DNA of 64,000 nt from Scytalidium lignicola. Taxonomy: Eukaryota; Ascomycota; Leotiomycetes. Positions 11,329 to 23,674 of the stretch are shown one piece after another. The notes beneath the pieces are model-generated. The model worked only from the letters and a program-made list of their open reading frames with translations. It was not told where the DNA came from and searched no databases. The stretch is taken from NCBI GenBank assembly GCA_002812745.2, contig NCSJ02000244.1, positions 1-64,000 on the forward strand, written 5' to 3'. A program made the position numbers and the translations under genes. Position 1 is the stretch's first letter; the number at the start of each line of letters is the position of its first letter.

Positions 11329-13592
11329 TCAAGCCAACCCGAGCTCCTGGTAAAAAGCTTCTGTCTTGGGCTCCCTACCCAAAAACTCGGTCAATGTCTT
11401 CATCTCATCCTGACTACCTCCCTTCTCAAGAACCATATACCGGTATCTCCGACCTTCCTCGGGGTTCATAGGGTCCTCTTTAAAGACGGTGTAGAACATA
11501 TCAGAGGAGTAAACTTGTGAGCTACGCAACCTCTCTTAGTAGAGAAACCTTCTTCCTGGTCTAAGAATCTTACCTTAAATAACCATAGTAGCCTACATCA
11601 TAATCACCCATCAAGTGGCCAAAATTAGCATGACCATGACCCCATTCATAGCCTAGACCCAAAACCTCAGGCCCATCGATCGGCAAGAGTTCCTTGCGGA
11701 GGGTATTGTACCTCAATGAGATATTCAGCTTCTCGATCGCTTTATGGCTCTCAGGCTCGTGTACCATCATATCGAAGATGCCGAGATGCAACTGATTCAA
11801 GTTTGATAAAGCACTATTCACGTGTTTCGCTCTAATCAGGCTTTTGATCATCTTATCAGGGATCTTCCTGGGTGGTTCGGATTTCTCCTTTGCTTGCTCT
11901 TCCCATGCTTTGAAGTATTCCGGGGAAAGCGAGGAGTAATGTCTGCTTAATAATTTTAACGTTGATTGTTCCCAGCACCAGTTTTCAAGCATCTGGCTAG
12001 GAGCTTCGCCAAAATCTATAACCGTGTTAGTGCCGTGGAAGCGCGAGTAGATTGTTTTAGACACCAGGTCATGAATCCCATGACCAAGCTCATGAAACAG
12101 AGTCACGACTTCTCTATGTATTAAAAGACTAGGTTTCTTGGAGGTAGGTTTGGAGAAGTTACACACCAACGATGTGGCAGGATATTGACGGGCACCATTC
12201 TCCCGACGAAAGCCCTGTAAGGGAGTCAAAATCAAATAAAAAATAAATTACAAAGCTCACCCATACCGGCCATAGATTGAAATTGGCAGCGTGCCCGTAT
12301 TTACCCTCCCGAGGGAAAAGGTCTAAGTAAAGATACCCAACAAAGTTGCTACCCTGCTCATTATCATTCCAAACACTAAATACTTGGACATCCTCGTGCC
12401 AGACAAGGTCACTACCCTTCCCAGAGTTGGCCAGCTTGTTTCTCTCATTGTTGGTAATCTCTATGAAAACAAGGCCAAACAAATGTTGGAAAATCTCCAA
12501 CATGCCCTTGATAGTCGTTTGCAAGGGGAAATATTCTGCAATTTTCTCTTGGTCAACTAGGTACTGCGTTTCTAGCATCAACCGGTTGTAGAATGATAGG
12601 TCCCAGCTTAGAAACTGGTTGTCGTACAACTCTCCCCTAAAGGCAAGATCTGCTTCTTTAAGCTGCTTTAACTTTTCAACCTCTCTCACGCTACCAGCGG
12701 TCAGTCTAGATCGCAAATCGTCCAGGAAAGTGTTTACAGTCTCAGGTGTCTTGGCCATCTTGTCTTCGAGACGAAATGCTGCATGGTTGGGATATCCAAG
12801 TAGACGAGCCGCCTCATCGCGAAGCACCATGACCTCCTTAAACAGAGGCACGTTTTGGTTGCACTTATTATTATAAGCGATATAAATGCGCTTCCTAGTC
12901 TCACCGTTCTTTGCATACCTCATTGCAGAGTAGAAATCCGGATATTTGAAAGTTAGATGAAGCTTGTCCTTATTTTCTCCTTCCCCATTCTCCAACCCAG
13001 ACAAAACATCCTCGGATACTCCCTCTAACTCCTGAGGAAGAAACCAGATGCCGCCGTTCTCCTCAACTATATTCTGTCGAAACTCAAGCGTAAGCTGACT
13101 AAGGCGCCTTTTAATTTCCTTAAAACGATCCCGCTTGGGCCCAGCTGGCAGTCTTAACCCATTTCGAATATAATCCTTATGTTTCTTCACTAATAGCTGA
13201 TAGGATTCCTGATCGAGGTCTTCGTTCCTTTTCAAGACAGAATCAACTAGTGTATACAGATCCTCACGCATTGCCGTCTCGATAACAAAATCGTCCAAAA
13301 GCTTCTGAGCCTCGCTGGATGCATCCCGCAGCTTGGAATCTGGCGACACAACTTTATAGAAGCTAAGGACATGGGCTTCAACAGCCATAGCATTCTCAGC
13401 ATGAGCGAGAGGTACCAAAACATTAGCAAAAGTCGCTGTATTAGGTCGTACATCCTCCGCAACCTTGTTTTGTACTTTGCATGAACGCTCAATCAAACGC
13501 CTGGTATCGTTGATAATCGAGATTGGAGTTGCTGTAAACACCGGAGGTGCTTGAGGTGGCATTTGTAACTTATCAGGAACCATATCTGGCAT
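11329..13592 (-). CDS. M3 family oligopeptidase (saccharolysin / thimet oligopeptidase-like)
   Basis: Zinc-dependent endopeptidase that cleaves short peptides, expected in the cytosol or intermembrane space by analogy with yeast Prd1. Three exons, 13592-12261, 12214-11574 and 11521-11329, joined by GT-AG introns of 46 and 52 nt, give about 721 residues, normal for the family. The catalytic signature HELGH (HEXXH) is in exon 2, followed after the usual gap by the third-ligand region (DFGEAPSQMLENW). Other family landmarks are the helical N-terminal half, the substrate-loop region GHGHANFGHL, and YYGYLSSQVYSSDMFY spanning the last splice junction. The second intron's acceptor was chosen because it restores YYGYLSSQVYS exactly. 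I see no signal peptide, so it is likely a housekeeping enzyme of peptide turnover. Confidence 0.93.
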
Positions 13593-15521
13593 CGCAGGAT
13601 ATTTGTATGTGGTAAAAGGTAAGAATGATCTTGATAGACGTAGCTTGTTCCCGCCTATGGGGATCTGATGGCGGGGAGGCTCCTCGCGCTCCTGGCAAGG
13701 GGGAATATTTCTGGGCCTCAGGCACCATTATAGTTATCTCAAGCCAGGGGCTAGGGCTTACCTGTTAACGAAACCGTCGAAGATGAAAACGAATGGTATA
13801 TTTTATGATGATTTCCCATACCTGCATTCTTAGATTGGTAGATATTGTAAGCAGTATTCGGTTTTTGTGATTATTTTTACTCAATCTCACTATTGTCGTC
13901 CTGGCAGCTCAATTGGAATTGCACAGGTTGGATACGCGGCATTCAGTTATCTAGATTACTAAGTTCGAGACTAAGATAGCTAAAGTACACAATCTTCTTG
14001 ATCTAAATAACTATTAAGTCATTAATAAACACAGTTTCTACCCTACATACAAAGGTAAGTAGTCTAGTATATAAAATTATCTATCGTTGAATATTTCTTA
14101 GTTAGCCGAAACTGGTATTTATGGATAAGATCATATTCAAGAATCAACTTAAAGTTTGAAAAATGAAAAATCAGATTGACTACAGTTCCTTAAAAAATTA
14201 AAGGTCGTCTTCCAAGTCTGTCAATTAAGGGCCAGGAGCAAATATTTCTAAACAGTTAGATCTCTTTCACGTAATCCTCCTTGAAACTTTATTTAATTAT
14301 TTTAATATTATTCTTCGCAGGATTGACATCTGAATCATCTGCTGCTATCTAACGGCCGTTTACACCCGTGATAAGTATGACGATATTAGACAAACATTTG
14401 TTTAAAATCTACATGATATAGTTCACATCTCTTCAACCCGAAGAACTTATTCGTAACCTTTATTTTAACGCACTTATGAGTCCTTTTTATATATTACTAA
14501 TAGAGGCATTTCACGAAGTAACTCGTTTTAGCTTTCAACTATTTGGCTATATAGATGCCCCATACGGAGTGTTATCCAAGCCTGGTATAACTCCAAGAGT
14601 CTTGGTCTTGGACCAAGACCATGATTTCAGCGTCCCATCTGGTACCTTAGATACTTAGTTTACAAGAAGAATAATTGAGCTGAGCATCTTGCTTTGGCAC
14701 ACTGATTGTAATTTAGGTATCAACCTTTGCTGATATACTGACACTCTAAGAAGGTATAAGGATATCACTCTCTCATATTTAATATTTCTGATAGGGGTCA
14801 ACCATTCTAAATTCTATCACTGAAAATACCTTAGAATCCTTTGACCTAATTTTTAAAGGGATATACGATGTATCAGAGTCATTGAGAGAGAAGCTGACAG
14901 ATCTGATATGTCCCAAGCTTGCTGGTAGGTACCCTAGGAATTGAGTGGAAGCGATGCATTGTGACAAATGATTGATTGGCCACGAAGAGTTTCATGCGCG
15001 CGTCGGAATACTAATGCCACCAAATGTGATAAGTGATTTGTGACAGTACGTGGAGGCTTTTCTTTTTTTTATATGAAGAAAGGCGAGGTCCGCGGTGATA
15101 ATAAAGCGCCGTCAATGCAAGCACTACGGGATCTGGTTAGTACTGCCCGGGCGCCGCGCTGAATCCAGCAGCCCGGCACAGGCGGCTTTCCCAGCAATGC
15201 AACCTTCCCATCAACATTTCCACGTTTCCCGTCCACTGCTTTACGAAAAAGAGAGGCAAGGGCTCGAGAACGTCTATTTATAGGTAACAATTATCCGGGC
15301 AGCAGCTCTCATGACTCCATTGGGAGCTTTAGGCACGTGCAATTTCAAGACCACACGCATCCGCACTGCTATTAATTAAATCGAAGGCACTGTACCGTGG
15401 ATGAAATGGTCGCCACTAATGCAACTGCCCAAGCACTAGATTGGCTAGAACTTCCCTCCAACTGAAGGAGAGGAGTTCGGCTTGTTTACGACCACGAGAA
15501 GAAAGCTTTTAGATAAAGATC
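13593..15521. other. Long intergenic region, no supported gene
   Basis: Only short open frames without recognisable similarity are present. It should contain the promoter of the M3 peptidase (left) and of the Zn2Cys6 factor (right). The middle part is more AT-rich than the flanks and may include decayed repeats that I could not identify. Confidence 0.55.
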
Positions 15522-17425
15522 ATGATCCGGCCTGAGATCGTTGTGTCGCAGCCCTCCATTCTTCCTCTGCGACACGTCCCGTCATCCTCTCAATCACGAA
15601 GACCTCGTCCGCCTCGAGCTGCCGGGAAAGGATGTTGGACGTGCCGAAGAAGAAAGGTCCGGGTAGGTGGCCCCTCTCTCTTGGCTGGAAGATCTGTAGC
15701 CCGGAGGTAATCAACCAGGCTAACTGGTCGAACACAGTGTGACCGTGGGAAGCCAGAATGTCAGCGCTGCTTCACCACTGGTAGAAAGTGCAGTGGGTAT
15801 GAACAAGACTTTAACTTTGTGGTAACAACAAGCTCCAACTGGCCTCATCAACCCTCCTGTCCCAGGCACGCAGCGTTAGGGAAAGAGACTGGAAGCAAGG
15901 ACCAAGCACGGTTCCAGACTGCGAGAAATTGTCCTTTCTGTAGCAGAGATCCCGCACAGCCGGGTCCACCTACATTGTATAAAATACCAGACCAAAAGGC
16001 CATCAGCTGTGAGCTCTTTACCAGAGTGTTCATGGACTTGTTCCTGCCGCGCAACCAGGTAACCGACAGCATGACAGCGCTGCCAGGTGGCTGGATATGT
16101 CTCCTGCCCACGCTATTTCATGGTCGGAACGAGGTCCTTAATAAGAGCTTACTGGCTCTGTACACTGGTTTTGTTGGTCGCAAAACTGGAGATGCCAGAC
16201 TAGCAAGCAGGGGGACTGAGCTCTATATTGATGCTCTTCAAGCTCTACGGCAAAGTGAGATATGGTCTTCACAGAGAGGGAATAATGATATCGATGCACA
16301 GCTAGCAACGACAATGGTATTTTCGCGCTGTGAACTATTGCTAGCTGAGGGTGCTGGCTATATGCACCATGTTCGAGGAGGATTGCAGTTGATAAAGCGA
16401 TTTGCTTCTCGACTACCTTCCAGTGAGCTATCTAAACTGCTTGTGAAGAAATTCAGATGCCTAGGAGTAAGTGAAAATGCTCCGGGTGCTAATGAAACCT
16501 TTTTCATTCCTCGCCTATGTCATTCTCTTTACGTCTAGTTCTGACATTTCTTTAGTATTACGAAGCTGTTAGGCACAGAAAGGCCTTCTTTATGGCATAT
16601 CCACCATACAATAAACTATATCCAGCTGTTCCAAGTGATTCTGACTATCTAATCCAAAGAGGCTTTGAGTGTACGGCATGGATGACAACAATTATGGAGC
16701 AAGCTGACAAGCTAGATGCAATGAGTTGTTCGACAGAGAAAGCAGCAAGACGAGGACAGCGTGCAGCAGCAGATCTCTTACGATTTGCTCTTAAGTTGGA
16801 TCAGAATGCTGCTGCGTGGTACTCGGAAATTTGCCACACTCTTAAACCCCCAACTCATGTGCATCTAGAAACCAGCGGAGGTCGCATTAGTTTCCCAAGA
16901 GAACGGCTCATATACGCTAATCCAGGAGACAGCTATGTCTGGATGCTATATTGGAGTATATACCTTAATCTAGGCCAGCTGATTAAGCAAATACAAGCTC
17001 GTTATCACAGCTTAGCAAAGTTGTTACCGGATCCTATCCCTCTTACTAGAGAGTTAGCAGAGTTCGGCGCGGACTATAGCACTCTAGATCAATATGCCGA
17101 AAACGTTGCTGCATCGCTATTTTCAGGATTTGAGCCTAGTCTTTTCACTTCGCAGGAGATCACAGTATCTGTTTTTGCAGCCGTGCTATACTATGGTCAG
17201 CGAGGAGAGGCAGAGAAAGCACATTGGTTGATCAAGGTATTAAAAACGATCGAAAGTCAAGGACTGACAATGAGTTTACAAGTGATGGAGGGGCCAAGCC
17301 ACGCACCAACCGTCCAAGCAGATTTCCTTGCAGACGGTGAGATAGCTGCGCGACGCCCAGAGACCACATCGCCGCCCCAAAATTTGGTAGAGATGCTCGA
17401 GAATATCTCTCCTAGTGTAGATTGA
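15522..17425 (+). CDS. Zn2Cys6 (Gal4-type) fungal transcription factor
   Basis: Three exons, 15522-15662, 15738-16466 and 16556-17425, give about 579 residues. The binuclear zinc cluster is near residues 38-66: GCWTCRRRKVR at the end of exon 1, then CDRGKPECQRCFTTGRKCSGY at the start of exon 2. All six cysteines are present, and the 75-nt intron falls just before the third. The rest resembles the fungal_trans_2-like middle region of many Pezizomycotina regulators: ALYTGFVGRKTGDARL, an MHHVRGG motif, and YYEAVRHRKAFF after the second intron. It should act in the nucleus as a DNA-binding regulator; the target genes cannot be inferred, because no biosynthetic cluster surrounds it. Its nearest downstream neighbour is repeat array A. 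Confidence 0.88.
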
Positions 17426-18700
17426 GTGGGCTACTAGTCATGAGGGAGCGGAAGTAGGCAATAGAGCAGGATCGCTATATTACTGCTGAAGAGACTGGAT
17501 AGGCTGCTCCTCAACTATAGGGTTTTATGGTCGCTGGTCCTAGTACATTCACGTGGTGGATACGGGAGATCGCATTGTTGCTATAACTCACTGAAGAATA
17601 TGCTACTTGAGAATTATCGACAGGTGCAACTTTGAAAAGGTTCATTATGTTAATCCTCCTTCTAAAGTCTAGATTGGCATTACGTAGCTGGTCAACTCAG
17701 AATGTTAAGTGCTTGGCAGCTACAGCAGAGTTACGAAGTGGACATAACACATCCGACACCACCTTATGAGAGATGTCCCCAATGATAGCACTATAAATAG
17801 GTTAGAGAGCTGCTTCAGTAACAGTATAGCTCTAATAAAATTAGGAGAACCAGCAGCGGTTTAAAATGACAAGAGGTATATTCTATAAAAGGACTCTGGA
17901 AAGCGGTTAATGTGAACTTGTGGATTGAATTTTCTAACTCTAATGGTGCTCTAGCAAGCAAGCGTAGGTTATACCAAGAATAAAAATTTATTGCAAAACC
18001 AAGGCTTTAATAGAACCTTTTGACTTGGGAATAATTAAGTGAAAGGTGCAGAGGACCCCAAAGACTACTGGCTAGTGGTGAAGGTAAAGTATCAGAGTGG
18101 CACTCCCGAAATTATGGCATAGCATAATGAAAATTTTGATACAAATATACTGTAGATGATGTATATTTCAAGGTTCCCTTCTCCTCATACTAAATCATTT
18201 AAACTAAACCTAGTCCACCATCAATCGGTTATGCTTACAATTTGGACCCTCCCCTAAGAAGTGCTTTTATCCTCGCCAAGAGGTATTTGAAGAGATATGA
18301 GTAGGGAGTTAAAAGGTTATGTATCCGGGGCTGGTAGTGAAGACTTTATATGTCCTTGTAGGTGGATGTATTCATTAGTCTGTCTGAGACAGGGCTGCAT
18401 AGTCTCAGCGTCATTAGACGAAATCTTAACAGATTCTTGAGCATGCCTTTTGGGAAGAGGGTGGATAGGTATATACACACAAGCACATGTTAAAGCAAAA
18501 AGGCTTCCGCCCAACTTGGGTAGCAGCAATTATGACTACTCGAATATAAGTCAAGATTTAAGGAAGTTACTAATGCATTTCATAAACAGCAATATCAGTC
18601 TAGTTCTACTGAACTTCCAACTTACCTCTCTACCTTAGTTGATACACTTTCCCCTTTGTCTTCTTCTGCTCCGTACCCCGGCCCCCATTTCATTCCTTCG
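17426..18700. other. Intergenic, no supported gene
   Basis: This lies between the transcription-factor gene and repeat array A. Frames are short and unrecognised. It presumably holds the 3' UTR of the factor. Confidence 0.55.
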
Positions 18701-18705
18701 CTTTC

Positions 18706-20560
18706 AACCTTCGGCTAATTGCAGATCTGCAACGAAAACTTTGTCTTGAACTGTACACATCGACACTATTCAACCTAATTTATGTGCCGAGCTATATAGC
18801 GCAGGCTTCCGGAAGTCAGAGACGCAACGGAAAGACAGTGCAAGACTACCTGTGGTGGTCCATTTCTTACACTCATGCCGAGCTCTTTAGCGCAAATAAT
18901 TATAGTGAAGAGAAGCAACGAAAATTGATGTAGAAAGAGTTAGCAAAGACATCCTTACTCTCTTCTAGTGTCGGTGAGTGTTATTTATAGCGCCGAGAGA
19001 TATAGTGAAAGAAATTGAACTCAGATTGGCAACGATATTAAATTGATAACCTAGGAAAGCACCAGTTCTAGACTTATAGAACTGACAATATTTGATAACT
19101 TCACAAGCAAGATTCTATAGTGCTAGACATCATAATCAGAGATACAATAAACACCTTTATCAAAACGGTCCTTTACAAATTGTACAGCTATAATTTCAGC
19201 GTTAAGAATGCAAATATAAGTACCTAACTTCTAACTTTGGAGTATAATAACTTGCCTAATAGGCAGTCTAGCACAAGCACTTTGCCACAAATATGTAACA
19301 GAAAGCCATCAAGAACACGCCGAGATCATTAGTGTTTATCCCCATTCAGATTTGAAACAACACGTCTTGACTACAACGATCTCCCATCCCACCTAAATAT
19401 GTGCCGAGATATTTAGTGAAGAAATAGAAATTAGGTGTTCAACAAGAGAGTATCTTGTGTTATGTCGGATCCTTTACTGTGTAGTGAAACACTAAAGATA
19501 AGAGAGATCACCCATCTTCTATCATTTTGATCATATCAAGCCCCTCAGTGCAAAATCCTCCAACTTTGCAACAGTATACCGAAGTTTATAATAAAGATTC
19601 GTAGTATTAGAAACATAACAAAATACACATGAAGTGTATGATGGCACTCTCAGCACAAGGACTATGAAGTTAGAATATAAGCAAAGCTCAAGCCAAGACT
19701 TATAGTGACAAAAAGAGTTATGAGAGATGCATCGAAAAATGAAAATGATGCCGAGCTCTTTAGGGAAAGAATTTAAGTGAAGATATGCAACAAAACCTAA
19801 AGAACAGAATTTGAGTAGGAATACTAGAAAAGATCATGCCGAGTGTTATAGTGAAGAATCCAAACCCAAGATCTGCAACAAGTACAAAGAGCAAGAAACG
19901 TCACCATGCCGAGCTATTAGTGAAAGTGCTCTAATTCAGATCTGTAACGGAAAGAAAGAACAGAAACATAGAAATCTCAATTCTAACCTAAACTTCGCGC
20001 CGAGATATATAGCGAAGAAATTTAAATCCAGACAGACAACGAGAAAAAGCCATAAAATATCATTCACCACGCCGAGCTCTTAGTGAAAGAATTTAAATTC
20101 CAGATCTGCAATAGAAAATAAGGATAGAAAGCAAGAGAAGAGCATTTTTATTATGGGTTAAGAAGTTGCATGCCGAGACATATAGTGAAAGAACTCATAC
20201 CTAAGACCTGCAACGAAAGAAGACCTACAACAAAATACATAAAGCACAAGACAAAGAAGAAGGACACGCCGAGATCTGTAGTGAGAAACACACAAGATCT
20301 AGATCTGCAACGAAATATATCGTGGTCACAAACATAGACGAACGTGTAGGTGTAGTATAGTAGTGCTGAGATGGCATGTAGATTCAGGCCGTGCGGCAAT
20401 GTCTAAAATATGCAAGAGATTTAGGTACAGTACTTGTAAAAATAAAAGTTCTACTTTATGGAAGTCAAAAAGAGACAAGCTGAGAGGGGCGGAATGCGTC
20501 GAGTCATTTAGTGAAGGTTTGTAGAAGTCAGATACGCAGCGCGAGGATTGACGAAACCTC
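18706..20560. repeat. Interspersed short-repeat array A (about 13 clear and several decayed units)
   Basis: A roughly 45-50 bp core recurs with dissimilar DNA between copies. The core has a left box close to GCCGAGCTCTTTAGTGAA, a variable A/T-rich middle of about 10-15 bp and a right box close to CAGATCTGCAACGAAA. Clear units start at 18786, 18877, 18992, 19319, 19403, 19750, 19838, 19908, 19999, 20071, 20172, 20268 and 20496; a lone right box is at 18722. Decayed copies fill the larger gaps (about 19117, 19560 and 19700), so the underlying period is about 70-115 bp. All units face the same way. Spacers tend to be purine-rich on the plus strand but otherwise differ. No frame stays open across units, so it is not protein-coding. 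Confidence 0.9.
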
Positions 20561-20801
20561 CGTATTTAGTGCAAAAGATATTGTTATCAAAAGAAGAAAC
20601 CAGCCAAGCACACATTAACCATCTACACTAGCATTATTAAACAGCAAAAACTGTTTTGAGACAAAGGACAAACCATGACGCCAACCCCATCCTGTCTCCC
20701 AAAACCGAAACCACCGTCCATAGTTCTATTCTCATCTGATTTCAAGGTCATAATTTCATACACAGTCTAAACTCCTCCCTTACAGATACGAGAGACCATG
20801 G

Positions 20802-22882
20802 TTAATTAGCTCCCTCAATATGCATACCAAATGCATTGGGCATTCCAATTAATATCTTGCCTCGGGGTACCTTGACATCTTGAACCCCAAAGTTGCCAAA
20901 TACTTTCAAGGTCTTCAAATTGGGACAACTCCTGAAGATAGATCCAACAACAAAATCATTGACTTGTTGACAAAAGCTCATATTCATCTCTTTCAACTCA
21001 GGGTATCTCTTATCGGCGGCAAAGACAGTTTCAAACGCCTCTCTTGAAATGTGTCGACAGGAATTGATGTTAAGGTGCTGAAGAGTGGCGCCTGAGTGCG
21101 CCATTAGCGCAACAAACCCCTTGGATGACAGACCGACTCCCTCTGGATTTTCTCGTGGATCGGCAGCATCAATGTGGCGGCATTTATGGAGATCCACGTA
21201 GGTTAAAGGGGGATTTTGCCAGTTTGTGAAGAGGTTAGCGAATCCTTGGTCTGTTATAACTTCGTTATCCGTTATCCGAAGCTTAGAGAGCCGTTGACAG
21301 TTTTCATGGATTGCTTCCAGGACACTGTCATCGATGTAGTGCGCCGCTGCTATAGATAGGGTCTGGAGTGCAGGACCGATGGAGTTTATGACGTTCACAT
21401 AAGGTTTCGAACTCGTATTTTTATAGAATTCAAGGCTCAGATGTTGGAGGCTTGTTATCTTCGCGATATGGTCTATTCCCGCATCAGTGGCCTTTTGATT
21501 ATGTGAGATCTTTAGCCGATTGAGACCTGGACAAGTCTGGTGGAGTAGTTCGATCTGCTCATCACCAAAATGCCCGTCGGTATAGTAAACTTTCAATGCT
21601 CGCAAGTGTGAACCTTTCTCTCGAAGGAATGACTCCCATCGCTCATCATCAATCAAATTAGCTCCATGTAAGCTAAAGCTCTCCAGCTTGACCGAAGTTC
21701 CAACCAGATGGTCCACGACATTGTTCTTGAACTGGATGGCATTTCGTATTCGAAGATGTTTGATTGTTGGAGTAATTTGAAATATCCGGATATAGTCATC
21801 AGGAAAAAGTTTGGCACCATCATAGACGGTAATTGTATCTGTCCCAGGTCGAAGAAATAAATCAAGGGTTGTAGGTGTTAGGAGCCGTCGCTTCGACAGG
21901 ATAGCTGCCAGTCTGTCGATTAAAGATGGAGGTAGATCGCCAAAATCCTCAGCCAGATCAACATTTTTGGCCAGGGTTTCGATGCATAACGTTACCAGGT
22001 CTTTTGCACCAGGATAAATACCATCCAATAGGTTGCTTTGGACTTGGCGACGTCTGTTGCCGGCAGCCGCAACCTTCCTCTTCCTTTTGCCTGCCCCTTC
22101 CTCCTTGTCCATCTCCTTTGTACACTTTGGGCAGAGAAGCCCGCCGTTAGGTCCCGCTCGACTATACGCTGTGACTGTGAATCGCTTCTCGCAGATGGCA
22201 CAGTTTTCCATCTGGCCGGGCAGAGGTGCCATATTCTGTTCGAAAATCGCCCGAGCTATTTCGTCTTCGTCTTCGTCGGACCCGTCGGAGCCAAGGTACC
22301 GTTTTCGCTGCCGAAATTGTTTCGAAGCCTTAATTTTGGCTATAGCTTTCTGCGAAGTGTCAGTATAACCAACAGAAACCCAAGGGTTGAACCACAATAT
22401 AAAGATAAGATGAAAGGTACTGTACCTCTTCCTCCAATTTTCTCTTCTTCTGCTGGTTCTTGGTCTCGTTCCTTAGCCTCGGGGTTGGTTCCAAATCTGA
22501 ATCTCCATTATCGTCTTCATTGTCGTTATTGGCATCGTCCTGGTGCTGAGAGGCCAATGCTGCTGCTCGTCGAGCGTCGGCATCTTGTCGAATTTGCAAA
22601 GCACTGATGTTATGTGACTATTACCTAATGTCAGCGATAAAGTAGCATACTTGAAAAAGTGAAGAACCTACAGCAAGAAAGTCTGTCAAGGCCGATTGCC
22701 TGAATTGAGCGTTAATGGTGGTGTACACAACCTTTCTCGTAAAGGAGAACTCACGGCCCACGTATCTGCCGGGCAGCAGCACGTCTATCCCGGGGTCCGG
22801 TCGCAGGAGGAGCTGGTGGTGGATTCCTAAATTAATCCAGTCAGAGTGCAATGGTCAATCAGAGCTGGTTTCAACCTACATT
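20802..22882 (-). CDS. RAD7: DNA repair protein Rad7 (nucleotide excision repair, LRR protein)
   Basis: In yeast Rad7 works with Rad16 in global-genome nucleotide excision repair of UV damage and in an Elc1/Cul3-type ubiquitin ligase. Six exons are proposed: 22882 (or earlier)-22881/22880 carrying only AT of the start codon, then 22826-22755, 22699-22672 (28 nt), 22617-22426 and 22349-20802, about 613 residues. The order is: the conserved N-terminal motif RGPQSALTDFLASHNISALQ reconstructed across three junctions, an acidic Lys-rich linker, a Cys4 zinc ribbon (CAICEKRF, then LLCPKC), and leucine-rich repeats to the C-terminus (LKVYYTDGHFGDEQIELL, ending FGMHIEGAN). Yeast Rad7 is 565 residues. 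The start codon appears split by a 53-nt intron (see findings). RAD16 lies divergently about 0.8 kb away. Identity is firm; the first exon is less certain. Confidence 0.93.
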
Positions 22883-23674
22883 TTTGGCTGAGCGGGGGAG
22901 TCTTGCTTCACCCCTCTCCAAAGATTATCGATACCAAGGTTCAGGAATCAATCACAACTCCCAAATTTGATGATGGGAGAGTGGAGAGTCAAGGAGGGAG
23001 AATAGTCACAATTTCTTGTTGACTATTTCATGTAAAGTAGATGTAAAGTAGCCAGAAGCAATTGGAAGGATCTATACGGATAGAAATTGTGCCGTGCGGT
23101 GTGTTTGCGAGTGGTTGAACCGCGGGCGTCGCGACTCCTCCTGATCTGCCGGACGCCCGCTAAAGTGGTTTTTTAAGTGGTTTTTCCTTTTGGGCACCTC
23201 CTGACCAATCACAGGGGCCATTGCTGCCTAAACCGGGGCACCAAGTCACGTGCTGCCGCGCCATCTGCGCGTTCCGCGTCCGAATCGAAAAGTCGATAAG
23301 CAAAGGGGAGAAGAACTGCATCCAAAGAGGCAACTCGCCCCAACTCCCCCTCGACGCTGCTCAGTTCTCGTCTTCTTCTCCTTCTCCTGTTTTGTTTATT
23401 ACTTCTTCTTTCTCGATCTCCCTTCCGCAAAGGAATCGTGAATCTCTGCTGAGCAGTTTGGCTGGGGGCGCATTCGTCTGGTCGCACCAAAACCGACCCC
23501 AACTTTGTTCGTTCGGAGATACCAGTCGTGGTCTGTCGGACTCAACGAGCACGCTGGTTTCTCAACTGAGGAATGCTCTTAGCCATTGCCAAACCTAGTC
23601 ATATTATCTCCTAGTATACTTTCTATCACAATCTCCGATTCAGTCCCTCAATTATCACTTCTTTCCCCGCGATC
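22883..23674. promoter_or_regulatory. Shared intergenic promoter region of RAD7 and RAD16
   Basis: About 0.8 kb separates the divergent start codons. It includes a GC-rich part around 23,090-23,300 with a CCAAT-type box (GACCAATCAC near 23,203) and a long pyrimidine-rich tract at about 23,365-23,430 upstream of the RAD16 ATG, a common fungal core-promoter feature. Coordinated expression of the two partners is an inference. Confidence 0.6.

Noticed and set aside
18706..20560. A true prokaryotic-type CRISPR array
   Set aside because: The host is a fungus, the repeats diverge from each other, spacer lengths vary and spacers share a purine bias. No cas-like gene is present.
22360..22607. Overlapping plus-strand frames within RAD7 as separate genes
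   Set aside because: They are opposite-strand shadows of RAD7 exons with no family features.
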